From Clostridia bacterium (GTDB lineage Bacteria; Bacillota; Clostridia; Christensenellales; Aristaeellaceae), in assembly GCA_017936765.1 (NCBI GenBank), contig JAGBEX010000023.1, positions 1-64,000 on the forward strand: a stretch of DNA of 64,000 bases, in the 5' to 3' direction. Position 1 is the first letter of the stretch. Each line of letters begins with the position of its first letter. The translations under genes and the position numbers were made by a program. The notes under the pieces were generated by a model, which worked only from the letters and a program-made list of their open reading frames with translations, searched no databases and had not been told where the DNA came from. Positions 51,580 through 59,238 of the stretch are shown piece after piece.

Positions 51580-51769
51580 TTGACCTTCACAAATGGTTTG
51601 AGGGTCAGCTTTTTATTTTCAAAAAGTTTTGCGAAAAACGCTGTGGTGTACCAAGTATGTGACAGGTTATGCCTTGCGATAGTATATACTGTAATCACAA
51701 CGAAGGGAACAACACCTTCGGAAATAAAAACGACAGGGCCAAGAGCCCGGAAAGAAAGAGGTAACTACC

Positions 51770-52270
51770 ATGACTACTACCATGACCGTGAACACTGCTG
51801 CTAAGACCATTGAGATGACCAAGACCTTCGCCACCAAGGCTGCCCGCTTCGGTTCTGACGAGTACAAGATGCTCCAGGAAGCCCGCCGTGACTACCCTGA
51901 CTACAAGGTTGAAACTGTTGCCCGTAAGAATTCCAAGAGCAAGCAGGAAGAGAAGCCTTCCTACAAGGGTCTGACATACGAGTATATGGAAAAGTATATC
52001 GCCGTCCACGACGATGACGACCAGACCATTATGCAGGAATACCTTGAACTGCGCGGCATGTCCGAAGAAGCTGATGAGGCACTGGCAGAATCCTTCTCCT
52101 ATCAGGAGATGAAGAACTGGTTCCTGGATAAGTTCCCTGCCATTGCCGATTTCCACAAGAAGCGTGCTGCCCTGTTGGAGAAGACCCACAAGAAGCCCAC
52201 CAAGAGTGAAGCGGCTCGTGAAAAGATGGTTGCCCGCCGTACGGCTCTGCTGAATAAGAAGATTGCTTGA
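51770..52270 (+). CDS. Element protein of unknown function, tandem paralogue 1
   Basis: 166 aa from ATG 51770 (AGAGGT upstream), preceded by a TATACT-type -10 at 51685-51690 and a leader with hairpins (CGAAGG/CCTTCG, 51701-51720). No domain recognised. Soluble, charged; conserved segments shared with the next gene are EYKMLQEARRDYPDYKV, YKGLTYEYMEKYI and the MKNWFLDKFPAI stretch. The C-terminus is basic. The similar proteins I recall come from Clostridia conjugative elements, with no known role. Confidence 0.8.
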   Translation: MTTTMTVNTAAKTIEMTKTFATKAARFGSDEYKMLQEARRDYPDYKVETVARKNSKSKQEEKPSYKGLTYEYMEKYIAVHDDDDQTIMQEYLELRGMSEEADEALAESFSYQEMKNWFLDKFPAIADFHKKRAALLEKTHKKPTKSEAAREKMVARRTALLNKKIA

Positions 52271-52282
52271 TAACCGTTGACC

Positions 52283-52306
52283 TGCTGGCTGCCAAGGCAG
52301 CCAGCA
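52283..52306 (+). other. Perfect hairpin between the tandem paralogues
   Basis: TGCTGGCTGCC (52283-52293) and GGCAGCCAGCA (52296-52306) pair perfectly around AA, just 8 nt before the AAAGGAGG of the second gene. There is no T-run, so RNA processing, stability or translation control is more likely than termination. Confidence 0.55.
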
Positions 52307-52326
52307 AAGAAAAGGAGGATACGAAA

Positions 52327-52767
52327 ATGAAGAATACCCTGCGGATTGACCATGCTAAGAAGCTGGTCGTAATGGATAGAACCTTTGCGAAGTTTGCTGC
52401 CAATACCCGTAGTGAAGAATATGCCCATCTCCAACAGGTGCGTCGTGATTATCCGAACTATGAGATTATCCTGCGACAGATTAAGCGGAACCCCAATAAG
52501 GAATGCTACCACGGTCTGACCTATGAGTACATGGAAGATTACATTATGACTCATGGCGATGCTGAGACTGTTAAGAAGAACTACAATGAGTTCTGTGAAA
52601 TGCGCCTGATTTCTGAGTGCCACAGCAAGAAGTTCCGCTATCCCGTTATTAAGCAGTGGTTCCTGAACCAATATCCTGAAATTGTCAGGTTTGGCATGTG
52701 CGGCAAGCCTGAAGTTGAGGAAGTAGGCCAGGAGCAGAGCGCGAACCAGGTTAGGCTTGTTGGCTAA
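52327..52767 (+). CDS. Element protein of unknown function, tandem paralogue 2
   Basis: 146 aa from ATG 52327 (AAAGGAGG upstream). Shares with the first paralogue the order: N-terminal VMDRTFAKFAANTRSEEYAHL, RRDYPNYEI, YHGLTYEYMEDYI and IKQWFLNQYPEI. About one third of positions agree by eye. No catalytic motif is evident. The C-terminus is shorter than in the first copy. Directly followed by the 53-bp palindrome at 52770-52822. Confidence 0.8.
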   Translation: MKNTLRIDHAKKLVVMDRTFAKFAANTRSEEYAHLQQVRRDYPNYEIILRQIKRNPNKECYHGLTYEYMEDYIMTHGDAETVKKNYNEFCEMRLISECHSKKFRYPVIKQWFLNQYPEIVRFGMCGKPEVEEVGQEQSANQVRLVG

Positions 52768-52769
52768 AG

Positions 52770-52822
52770 GGACAAAGGTTTAGCAAAGTAAGAATATACG
52801 ATATTCTGCTAAACCTTTGTCC
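52770..52822. promoter_or_regulatory. 53-bp palindrome, candidate operator or attenuator
   Basis: GGACAAAGGTTTAGCA (52770-52785) is the exact inverse of TGCTAAACCTTTGTCC (52807-52822). The 21-nt centre holds a second dyad, AGAATAT-ACG-ATATTCT. It lies between paralogue 2 and the gene at 52838. The left arm recurs at 59163-59178 before the WYL regulator gene. Confidence 0.65.
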
Positions 52823-52837
52823 GGAAAGGATAAAACA

Positions 52838-53536
52838 ATGTTACAGTTGGAAGAACGGTTCTACACCCTGGATGAAATTGCTGAACTTACACAGACCAAC
52901 CGCCACTGTAAGCTGAAGCGTGATGCCTGCCGTAAGTTGAAAGCCTGGGGTTATGAGTATGAATGGCTTGACCGCAGGGGTGTGACTATCACTGCCTACC
53001 ATCCTACCCCAGAAATGAAGTTGCGGGAACTGCTGGTTGAGTATCTGCGTTTGGATAGCCAGGTAGATATAATAGGATTTGCTGATTTTATCATTGCCTT
53101 GTCTCGCATACCTGGCTTTGATACAATGCCCTGGACAACTCGCACCGAAGTGCTGTATGAACACACGGGCAAGTATATTGCAGATTCCACACTACGGGGC
53201 TGGGCAAGCAAACTGATAGCAACGGACAACGCGATGAAAGGCGGAAAGGATGCCCTGTGGCATACCTACACAGAAAACGGCATCAAACGCCGCGAGTGGT
53301 TGCCAATGGATGACGCACGGTATAAGGAATACTGCGCCCGCCGCGTTGAGATACTGGAAGCTCTGAAGGATAGCGACCTGCCGCAAAAACAGCATTGGAA
53401 CACGATGGAGAAAATGCTGTATGGCGAGTATGGAAAATATTATTACTGTTCAAGGCTGATGCTGAATGCTCTTGGCAAAAATATTGATGAACTGTGTGAC
53501 TTGGTGGAACAAATAACTGAACAGCAGAATGAGTAG
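52838..53536 (+). CDS. Element protein of unknown function with N-terminal HTH-like segment
   Basis: 232 aa from ATG 52838 (GGAAAGGA upstream). Residues 8-50 (YTLDEIAELTQTNRHCKLKRDACRKLKAWGYEYEW) look like a MerR/HTH-type DNA-binding segment. The rest is soluble and aromatic-rich, with no motif I recognise; WTTRTEVLYEHTGKYI and YGEYGKYYYCSRLMLNALGK stand out. Replication-initiation or regulation are possible guesses only. Followed by a strong terminator. Confidence 0.75.
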   Translation: MLQLEERFYTLDEIAELTQTNRHCKLKRDACRKLKAWGYEYEWLDRRGVTITAYHPTPEMKLRELLVEYLRLDSQVDIIGFADFIIALSRIPGFDTMPWTTRTEVLYEHTGKYIADSTLRGWASKLIATDNAMKGGKDALWHTYTENGIKRREWLPMDDARYKEYCARRVEILEALKDSDLPQKQHWNTMEKMLYGEYGKYYYCSRLMLNALGKNIDELCDLVEQITEQQNE

Positions 53537-53565
53537 AAGAAACGCGATTGTGCGTTTCTTTTTTT
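53537..53565 (+). terminator. Terminator after the 52838 gene
   Basis: AAGAAACGC (53537-53545) pairs with GCGTTTCTT (53552-53560), followed by T-run. Confidence 0.9.
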
Positions 53566-53633
53566 GTGCGGATGGTGCTGGTACAGCCGAGCGGTGGAGG
53601 GGGCTATCCGTTCGGAGAGCAAGACCAAAAGTA

Positions 53634-53666
53634 ACAAGCAGGTGAGCTTTGCGCGCACCTGCTTGT
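53634..53666 (-). terminator. Terminator after the exonuclease gene
   Basis: ACAAGCAGGTG (53634-53644) pairs with CACCTGCTTGT (53656-53666). On the minus strand TACTTTTGG follows. Confidence 0.7.
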
Positions 53667-53683
53667 AAATTCTATTACATTGA

Positions 53684-55540
53684 TTATTCCAGTGAATCCT
53701 TCTGTTTGTACTTCCAACAGTATCCGCCTGCGTGTCGCTGCACACCATTTGCTGCATCTCTAATGCTCTTTGAATTAATTCCTGTAGCGCGTACAGCAGC
53801 AGCGATTGACTCATATTCGCAAACAACACAATTATCATCTGTTAATTGAATAATACCTCTTCCTTGCACCGTCGGCGACACCTTTTCACTGGCCTTTTTC
53901 TCAGGTTTCGCCGCCTTCCTTTCAGCCGCCTTTTGAAGTTTTTCCAACTGTATTCTTTCTTTTTCTTGGACGGCAAAAAGAAGCTTGATTGCTCTATCTC
54001 TTCGAGACTCCAATAGACCAGCATCAGAAGGATGAAGCCTTTTCATTCCTTCTTCACATATTTCAATTTCGTTCTCATAGTCTTTCATTTGTCGATATGT
54101 CTTTACATAGGAATCATACAACGCAGGAGCATCGTAACCATTGTAACGAGCGCGGTCAAACAGACGAATGGCGTTTTCCAAATCTCCAGCTTTTCTTGCT
54201 TCTTCTCCCTTGAAATAATATGGAGAACCTTCATCAAATCCTTTATGCCAGTTGTCAAGGTTATGGATTTCCGAAAGGGGGACACGAGAATTTTTAGCAT
54301 TGATAACTACAGATTCTCTTGTGATAGTTGGATTCGTTGATTCTTCATCGTGTTTTTGCGTGATAGAATCGGACGAGACAACTGCATTTTTTTGTGCGGA
54401 TGAAAGAATGGAAGCGACCTCATCAGAGGAGAGTCTTTTTTGTTGCTGAATAATTTGCATAGCTTCTGCATTGGCTCGTTTGCTATTGCTGGTATATCGC
54501 AAAAAAGATTTTTTACTGGATTGAAATGCGGTAACAATGAAAGATGCAAGCGGCTCGAGTTCTGTTATGGATGAGTAAAACAGGCGCGAATACATTGCAC
54601 CGCCTTCACTTGCCGTACATATTTCTGAATGATTGGGTAAGTCATTTGCTACTTCTTTGGGAATGATTATATACTTGCCCTTTGATGATGTTTTGAAGCG
54701 CAAAAAGGGATACAAAATAGTTGCTTCAACATAATTGCTACTATTTCTACGGAAACGAAGATGTGTTATGTCTTCTTGAAACTGAACTAATGTGTTTTGA
54801 ATGTAGGCACAGGTTTCCAGTTCTTGAGGAAGAGGATATGTTTTCTCAATGCGTCGTTGCTGTTCGATTATTTCCATATTGATTTCGGGCAAAAGACGCA
54901 AAAGGATTTCACCGCAAACCCTTGCATCGTCTGCGGCTCGGTGTGCTTCTTCAATCTGGATGCCATAATGATTTGCTACTGTTCCCTGCTTATAATTCAG
55001 TAGTCCCTCAATATATTGGCGGGATAATTTCAGGGTATCGACATAAACTATATTTGCATCATATCCCAACCGAGATAATGTATTCCGCAAAAAATCCATA
55101 TCAAATCTTGCATTGTGAGCGCACAATACAGTTTCGCCGGTTATTGCATCACCTAAATAGCTCATAAGTTGGGGATATACAACTTCTTCGGTTGGAGCAT
55201 TAGCAAGCATTTCATTTGTTATGTGATTAACGGAAGTGGCTTCCGGTGAAATGGTTTTGTGTGGATTAACCAAGGTACTGAGTAATTCACAGGCTTTACC
55301 ATCACAATACTTTACAGCACCGATTTCAATAATTCGGTCATTGTAAGGACTCAAACCAGTTGTTTCAATATCAAAAGCAATATACCTTTTTTGCAGATGC
55401 TCGATAGTGCTTGAATCTATATCAAAAGGGGTTGCAGTAACATTTCCTGCTCGAAGGACTACTTCGGGTTCTTTATGAATCGCGACATCAGAATTTTGAA
55501 CAGTCTTTTTTCTGCGTTTAAAGAAGTCAAATAGTCCCAT
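53684..55540 (-). CDS. DEDDh 3'-5' exonuclease with TPR-like and NUMOD-like C-terminus
   Basis: 618 aa from ATG 55540 (AGGAGG upstream). Exonuclease domain at about residues 46-205 with FDIETTGLS (Exo I), CAHNARFDMDFL (Exo II) and HRAADDARVCG (Exo III), the DnaQ/epsilon type. A middle region of unknown fold follows, then TPR-like helices (about 465-545: GEEARKAGDLENAIRLFDRA), a Lys/Glu-rich linker and a C-terminal NUMOD1-like DNA-binding module (YESIAAAVRATGINSKSIRD...GGYCWKY). The gene is much more AT-rich than the rest of the element. A nuclease with a DNA-binding tail could act in repair, element maintenance or defence; nothing here decides. Confidence 0.88.
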   Translation of the reverse strand: MGLFDFFKRRKKTVQNSDVAIHKEPEVVLRAGNVTATPFDIDSSTIEHLQKRYIAFDIETTGLSPYNDRIIEIGAVKYCDGKACELLSTLVNPHKTISPEATSVNHITNEMLANAPTEEVVYPQLMSYLGDAITGETVLCAHNARFDMDFLRNTLSRLGYDANIVYVDTLKLSRQYIEGLLNYKQGTVANHYGIQIEEAHRAADDARVCGEILLRLLPEINMEIIEQQRRIEKTYPLPQELETCAYIQNTLVQFQEDITHLRFRRNSSNYVEATILYPFLRFKTSSKGKYIIIPKEVANDLPNHSEICTASEGGAMYSRLFYSSITELEPLASFIVTAFQSSKKSFLRYTSNSKRANAEAMQIIQQQKRLSSDEVASILSSAQKNAVVSSDSITQKHDEESTNPTITRESVVINAKNSRVPLSEIHNLDNWHKGFDEGSPYYFKGEEARKAGDLENAIRLFDRARYNGYDAPALYDSYVKTYRQMKDYENEIEICEEGMKRLHPSDAGLLESRRDRAIKLLFAVQEKERIQLEKLQKAAERKAAKPEKKASEKVSPTVQGRGIIQLTDDNCVVCEYESIAAAVRATGINSKSIRDAANGVQRHAGGYCWKYKQKDSLE

Positions 55541-55661
55541 AATTAACCTCCTGCTATGAAATTGAATAACACACAACGAATAACACTTGGCAAAACCATT
55601 ATAATCGAACATTGGTCATAAAACAATAGCACCTACGACCTTTTCGTCATAGGTGCTTTCA

Positions 55662-56246
55662 TCATTTCGCCATCTTCATATACTTGTACACCGTTGGCCT
55701 GCTCAGTCCGCACACCCTTGCCAATTCGCTCACATTCATCTTCCCATCCATAAACGCCTGGTAGTGCCGGAAAAACACCGCTGGTATATCGTCCTTCGTG
55801 GTTGGCCTTCTACCAATCCGCTTGCCCTTGCTTTTGGCGTTCTCCATTCCACTTTTCACCCTGGCGCGTATCATCGCCAGCTCCAACTGGCTGAATACCC
55901 CTGCCATCTGCAAGAATGCTTCGCTCATTGGGTCGGTCTGCCCGCTTCGGCAATCAATAGTGATGCTTCCCACAATCATCAGGCGCAGACGCTTTTCACG
56001 AATGACCTCAATGATTTCGCACAACTGCTGTGTGCTTCTGGACAATCTGCTGACTTCCAGGGTGATGATGGTATCACCCTCAGTCACCATATCCAGGAGC
56101 ATATGAAGCTCCTTTTTTACCTTTGCATCGCCGTGTTCATACTCAAAGATGACTTCCTCCGCGCCTGCGGTTTTCAGTTCTTTTATCTGGCGGTTGATGT
56201 CCTGCTTGCTCTCGTTGGTGGAGCATCGCGCATATCCGTATATCAT
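55662..56246 (-). CDS. Serine recombinase (resolvase/invertase)
   Basis: 194 aa. N-terminal catalytic domain with YGYARCSTNE (nucleophile Ser at residue 9) and the conserved VSRLSRSTQQL and GVFSQLELAMIRAR stretches; C-terminal HTH (SELARVCGLSRPTVYKYM). Small resolvase/Hin type. It may resolve dimers, invert a segment or be a remnant of a nested insertion. Start ATG 56246 after GGGAGG. I found no clear paired res or hix sites nearby. Confidence 0.9.
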   Translation of the reverse strand: MIYGYARCSTNESKQDINRQIKELKTAGAEEVIFEYEHGDAKVKKELHMLLDMVTEGDTIITLEVSRLSRSTQQLCEIIEVIREKRLRLMIVGSITIDCRSGQTDPMSEAFLQMAGVFSQLELAMIRARVKSGMENAKSKGKRIGRRPTTKDDIPAVFFRHYQAFMDGKMNVSELARVCGLSRPTVYKYMKMAK

Positions 56247-56296
56247 TGTGTCCTCCCGTCAATGAAAGGGTCAAATGCCCGATTTACACTTTTCCG

Positions 56297-56336
56297 GCGC
56301 CAGAAGCCCAGGAAAACCGTGGGTTCCTTCTGGCGC
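56297..56336. other. Intergenic hairpin in the ardC-resolvase strand
   Basis: GCGCCAGAAG (56297-56306) pairs with CTTCTGGCGC (56327-56336), extended by CCCA/TGGG. No T-run on the minus strand; it lies between the 83-aa gene and the recombinase gene. Confidence 0.5.
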
Positions 56337-56353
56337 AGGGAGTGATAAAGCTA

Positions 56354-56605
56354 TCAGTTGTTTGATTTTACAGCCTGTTTCTCTATCTCCTTACGGCAGG
56401 CTTCATCCATCAAAATGATGTTCTCCCGAAGGGAAACCAAAGCCCTGCCGATGATGTCAAAGGCTGATGCAACTTCGGGCATTTCTGCCTTCAAGGCCAT
56501 ATTGTACAGAGGGGTTGCTTCGTCCTCATACAGCACGATAGCCCCTTCCACCACCAACCGCATTTCGCACAAGGCGTCGTTTGATTTGGATAGATACTCG
56601 TTCAT
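56354..56605 (-). CDS. Small element protein, unknown
   Basis: 83 aa from ATG 56605 (GGAGGGG upstream), starting MNEYLSKSNDALCEMRLVVEG. Helical and acidic, no recognised motif. Sits 30 nt after the ArdC-like gene on the same strand, so probably cotranscribed with it. Confidence 0.65.
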   Translation of the reverse strand: MNEYLSKSNDALCEMRLVVEGAIVLYEDEATPLYNMALKAEMPEVASAFDIIGRALVSLRENIILMDEACRKEIEKQAVKSNN

Positions 56606-56635
56606 CGCTTTCCCCTCCATATGGGGAGGCGGGCA

Positions 56636-57469
56636 TCAGCCCGCACTCCCCAGAATCAGATTCACAGCCTTTTCGGCCTTGCCTGTTGCGCTGACGATGA
56701 ACCGCTTGTCATCCTTCAGCACCCGCAGCCAGTTCTGCAAATAGGCCACATTGTTGCGCAAGCTGTGGGAGGTTTCCAGCCCGATGTGGTTCACCAGGGC
56801 GGACGCTCCAATCTCTGCGACAAGCTCTTCCTTGCTGTAATCCTCTGTCCCGAAGAAGGAAGGGCGGTTCAGACGGTTCAGGCGGGTGGGGTGTCCAGTG
56901 CTGTGGGTCAGTTCGTGGAAGACCGTGCTGTAATACTCTGCGGTGCTGACAAACTGCTTGCGGATGGGAAGAACCACTTCATCAGTCGCGGGGCGGTAGA
57001 AGGCTTTGTCGCCCTCCTGGTGGGTCAGCTTTACGCCTTCGCGGGAAAGGTAGTCATATATGATATTCTGCGCGGTTTCCAGGGTGTCCGCGCCATCAGG
57101 GAAGGCGGTTTCGGTGGTGTGCTTGGCGGTGATGCCCTCGCATTGGTCGATGTGGAAGACATTGTAATAGCGCAGGAAGGGAACCTCCTTCTTTTCGCCG
57201 GTTTCTTCGTCTTCCTGTTCAATCCACTTCCAGAAGACAACCATACTGGACTTCTCACCCTTGCGGACGCGCCCGCCTGCCTGCTGGCATTGCTTGAAGG
57301 TCAGGTATTCACCAGGACGACCCAGAAGCATCTGGTTCAGCAGGGAGTAAGCCTTGCCTGTGGCGTGGGAAACGGCTTTCCCGCAAGCAATCCAGGGCTT
57401 TTCCCAGGGGATGATACCTTGCTCCATCTGTTCCATAATGCGGGCGGTAACTTCGGCGTAAATATCCAT
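56636..57469 (-). CDS. ArdC-like antirestriction protein (zincin)
   Basis: 277 aa from ATG 57469. N-terminal ssDNA-binding-type segment MDIYAEVTARIMEQMEQG followed by IPWEKPWI and the conserved NQMLLG..YLTFKQ; C-terminal metallopeptidase motif VFHELTHSTGHPTRL (HExxH-type). ArdC proteins of conjugative elements protect incoming DNA from host restriction. This supports the view that the element arrives as single-stranded DNA or derives from an ICE. Confidence 0.88.
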   Translation of the reverse strand: MDIYAEVTARIMEQMEQGIIPWEKPWIACGKAVSHATGKAYSLLNQMLLGRPGEYLTFKQCQQAGGRVRKGEKSSMVVFWKWIEQEDEETGEKKEVPFLRYYNVFHIDQCEGITAKHTTETAFPDGADTLETAQNIIYDYLSREGVKLTHQEGDKAFYRPATDEVVLPIRKQFVSTAEYYSTVFHELTHSTGHPTRLNRLNRPSFFGTEDYSKEELVAEIGASALVNHIGLETSHSLRNNVAYLQNWLRVLKDDKRFIVSATGKAEKAVNLILGSAG

Positions 57470-57587
57470 TTTCTTTGCTCCTTTTCTTGTGGGGAGCAAG
57501 GAATTGTGGTAGAATGTCCTTGCTCCCCTGTTTGGTCGTGCTTACGGGGTTGCGTTTGCCGGAATGCTGTGGTAGGTGTTCCGGTTT

Positions 57588-57872
57588 TTACTTTGCCAGG
57601 GCGACATTGAAACGGCGGGTCGTGGTAGTCTTGCCGTATTCCTGCCACACTTCGGGGAGGTCTTTGCGCAGGGCGGTGGTATCAATGCGGGTGCTGGTGA
57701 CGGGTTTCCAGGTGACCTTGAATGCGCCTGCCGTGATGGTGTCGGTGTCGGCTTCGGTCATATGGGCTTTGATTGCCTCCTGAATGGCTTCGATTTCGGC
57801 GTTCAGGTCTTCGGCCATCTTGCGGAGTTCGGCCAGTTCGTTCAGCTTGTTGATGATTTCGTTGGTTGCCAT
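57588..57872 (-). CDS. Small coiled-coil element protein
   Basis: 94 aa. Residues 5-40 form a coiled coil (INKLNELAELRKMAEDLNAE); the C-terminal half has WKPVTSTRIDTTALRKDLPEVW and KTTTTRRFNV, a pattern I know from small proteins of phages and integrative elements. The function is unknown. Between it and the ArdC gene lies the hairpin GGGGAGCAAGG/CCTTGCTCCCC (57491-57528). Confidence 0.75.
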   Translation of the reverse strand: MATNEIINKLNELAELRKMAEDLNAEIEAIQEAIKAHMTEADTDTITAGAFKVTWKPVTSTRIDTTALRKDLPEVWQEYGKTTTTRRFNVALAK

Positions 57873-58042
57873 TGTGTTTGCCTCCTTTGTTGGGAGCTTT
57901 TTGCTCCTCCTTACAGTTATTATTATACACTATTTTGTTTCGCGCGTCAATAGTTTATTTACATCTTTTTGTGTTTTTGAAAACTTTTTTCTTGACTCTG
58001 GACACGATTTGGTATACAATGAGCGCAAGGAAGGTGATAGTG

Positions 58043-58261
58043 TTGAATTTGACTATGGGTGAAAAAATCAGGATTATTCTGAAACGGCGCGGGATGACGG
58101 TTGCACAGCTTGCAGACCTTACCAACCAGACCCGCCAGAACCTTTCCAACAAGCTGACAAGGGACAATTTCCAGGAGCAAGATATCAAGGCTATGGCCGA
58201 AGCCCTGAATTGTGATTATGAAGCATACCTTGTTATGAAGGACACAGGCGAAAAAGTGTAA
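58043..58261 (+). CDS. Cro/CI-like HTH protein
   Basis: 72 aa from TTG 58043 (AAGGTGAT upstream) or 68 aa from ATG 58055. HTH: GEKIRIILKRRGMTVAQLADLTNQTRQNLSNKL. A DNA-binding repressor transcribed away from the minus-strand genes, so a candidate regulator of the divergent operon. The start codon is not certain. Confidence 0.82.
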   Translation: MNLTMGEKIRIILKRRGMTVAQLADLTNQTRQNLSNKLTRDNFQEQDIKAMAEALNCDYEAYLVMKDTGEKV

Positions 58262-58283
58262 TTAAGCATAAACGCAAAAAATC

Positions 58284-58316
58284 AGGGGACAGCGCATTTT
58301 CTGCGCCATCCCCTTT
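58284..58316 (+). terminator. Hairpin after the HTH gene
   Basis: AGGGGA (58284-58289) pairs with TCCCCT (58309-58314) and GCGCA with TGCGC inside; a short TTTG tail. A weak terminator. Confidence 0.5.
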
Positions 58317-58366
58317 GTGCTTGCTCCCCCATACGGGGGGCTGGGTTTCCGGATGGAAAAACTTCG

Positions 58367-58639
58367 TCACCCCATATCCGGCTCTGCCTGGCCTCTGCTC
58401 GCTCTAAATCGTCTCACGATTTCAGATGACGGTACTTGATGGACATCATCGGCAGTGGCATAGCCTTTTGTCTCAAAGCATACCTGTAATTCCGCAACAA
58501 AAGCATCGGTAATGACATCCCGTTCTTCCTGCGTAATTAGTCCGCACTCAAATGCTGTCTGCACCGACATACGGTCAATGAGTTCCAAGGCTTGACCGCA
58601 ACCAACAGGCCAGCGGTAGTTCAGTCTGTTCATATTCAT
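58367..58639 (-). CDS. Small element protein, unknown
   Basis: 90 aa from ATG 58639 (GGAGG 8 nt upstream), starting MNMNRLNYRWPVGCGQALELI. The start overlaps the stop codon of the interrupted gene upstream (ATGA), so the two were translated together. No domain recognised. Confidence 0.65.
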   Translation of the reverse strand: MNMNRLNYRWPVGCGQALELIDRMSVQTAFECGLITQEERDVITDAFVAELQVCFETKGYATADDVHQVPSSEIVRRFRASRGQAEPDMG

Positions 58640-58932
58640 TTGCCCAGCCTCCAAAGTGAGTCAAAAAGGTCTTTGATAACCGCCTTGGTCTTGTTCAATG
58701 ACTGCTTGTCGATTTCAACGCTCACTTTGCGCTGTCCGACTTGCTTTGCTACTTCCTTCTATATGGCCTGCGGAAGCTCTTGAAGTACGCCTTCCGCAAC
58801 GGCTTCGGCAGTGGCATCCGCATAATCACAATAATCACGGATATGCTGGGCGTGTTTGCCTTCACTGTTGGCTATTGCTTGCATTTCCATCTGATGTCTG
58901 ATGGAGGATGCTTTCATTCGGTTGATGTTCAT
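58636..58932 (-). pseudogene. Interrupted small gene (in-frame amber codon)
   Basis: A 98-codon reading frame starts at ATG 58932 with AAGGAG upstream (MNINRMKASSIRHQMEMQ...) and ends in TGA at 58636-58638, overlapping the next start codon. Codon 58 is TAG (58759-58761). The frame after it is clearly coding-like (KEVAKQVGQRKVSVEID...) and the start/stop context is intact. So the gene is either a recent nonsense mutant, read through by a suppressor, or affected by a base error. It is probably a small helical element protein. Confidence 0.7.
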
Positions 58933-59098
58933 AATGGTTCTCCTTTTCTGCGGATGATTGTCCGCTGTAACTAATGTAATCGCGTATCAATTTACGCATA
59001 ATCTGTGAAATGGTGGTGTCTTTCCGTTTTGCGATTGCCGTAAGGATTTCTTTCTCCTGGGGCAAAAGCCTAATGCCTATAGATGCGATATAAACCAC
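58862..59098 (-). CDS. Ribbon-helix-helix-like small regulator
   Basis: 78 aa; GTG start at 59098 is uncertain because AAAGGAG lies only 1-2 nt before it. Residues 6-45 (SIGIRLLPQEKEILTAIA...TISQIMRKLIRDYI) look like a CopG/Arc beta-strand plus two helices. The polar tail is Gln/Asn/Ser-rich. Overlaps the start of the interrupted gene by 71 nt. Confidence 0.6.
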   Translation of the reverse strand: MVYIASIGIRLLPQEKEILTAIAKRKDTTISQIMRKLIRDYISYSGQSSAEKENHYEHQPNESILHQTSDGNASNSQQ

Positions 59099-59162
59099 AC
59101 TCCTTTCATAGTCTATGCGAAAGCAAACAAGGGATTTGTTCAGCTCTGTCCAACATTTTGAA

Positions 59163-59200
59163 GGGACAAGGGTTTAGCGCAAGAATAGATATATATATAG
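59163..59200 (+). promoter_or_regulatory. Second copy of the element operator motif, upstream of the WYL gene
   Basis: GGGACAAGGGTTTAGC (59163-59178) followed by GCAAGAATAGATATATATAT. It matches the left part of the 52770 palindrome (GGGACAAAGGTTTAGC, then AAGAATATACGATAT), 15 of 16 positions in the core. It lies about 60 nt before the WYL start codon. Confidence 0.55.
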
Positions 59201-59238
59201 TTGATAAATCTTGGTCGCCAGGGAAGGAGGTGCAGCCG

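Noticed and set aside
51283..51769. A small gene between rbr and the first element gene
   Set aside because: Only repeats, a terminator and leader hairpins are seen; short frames lack ribosome binding sites and homology.
57560..57597. Plus-strand terminator (CCGGAA...TTCCGG then TTTTT)
   Set aside because: No plus-strand gene ends upstream of it, so the hairpin with T-run is probably accidental.
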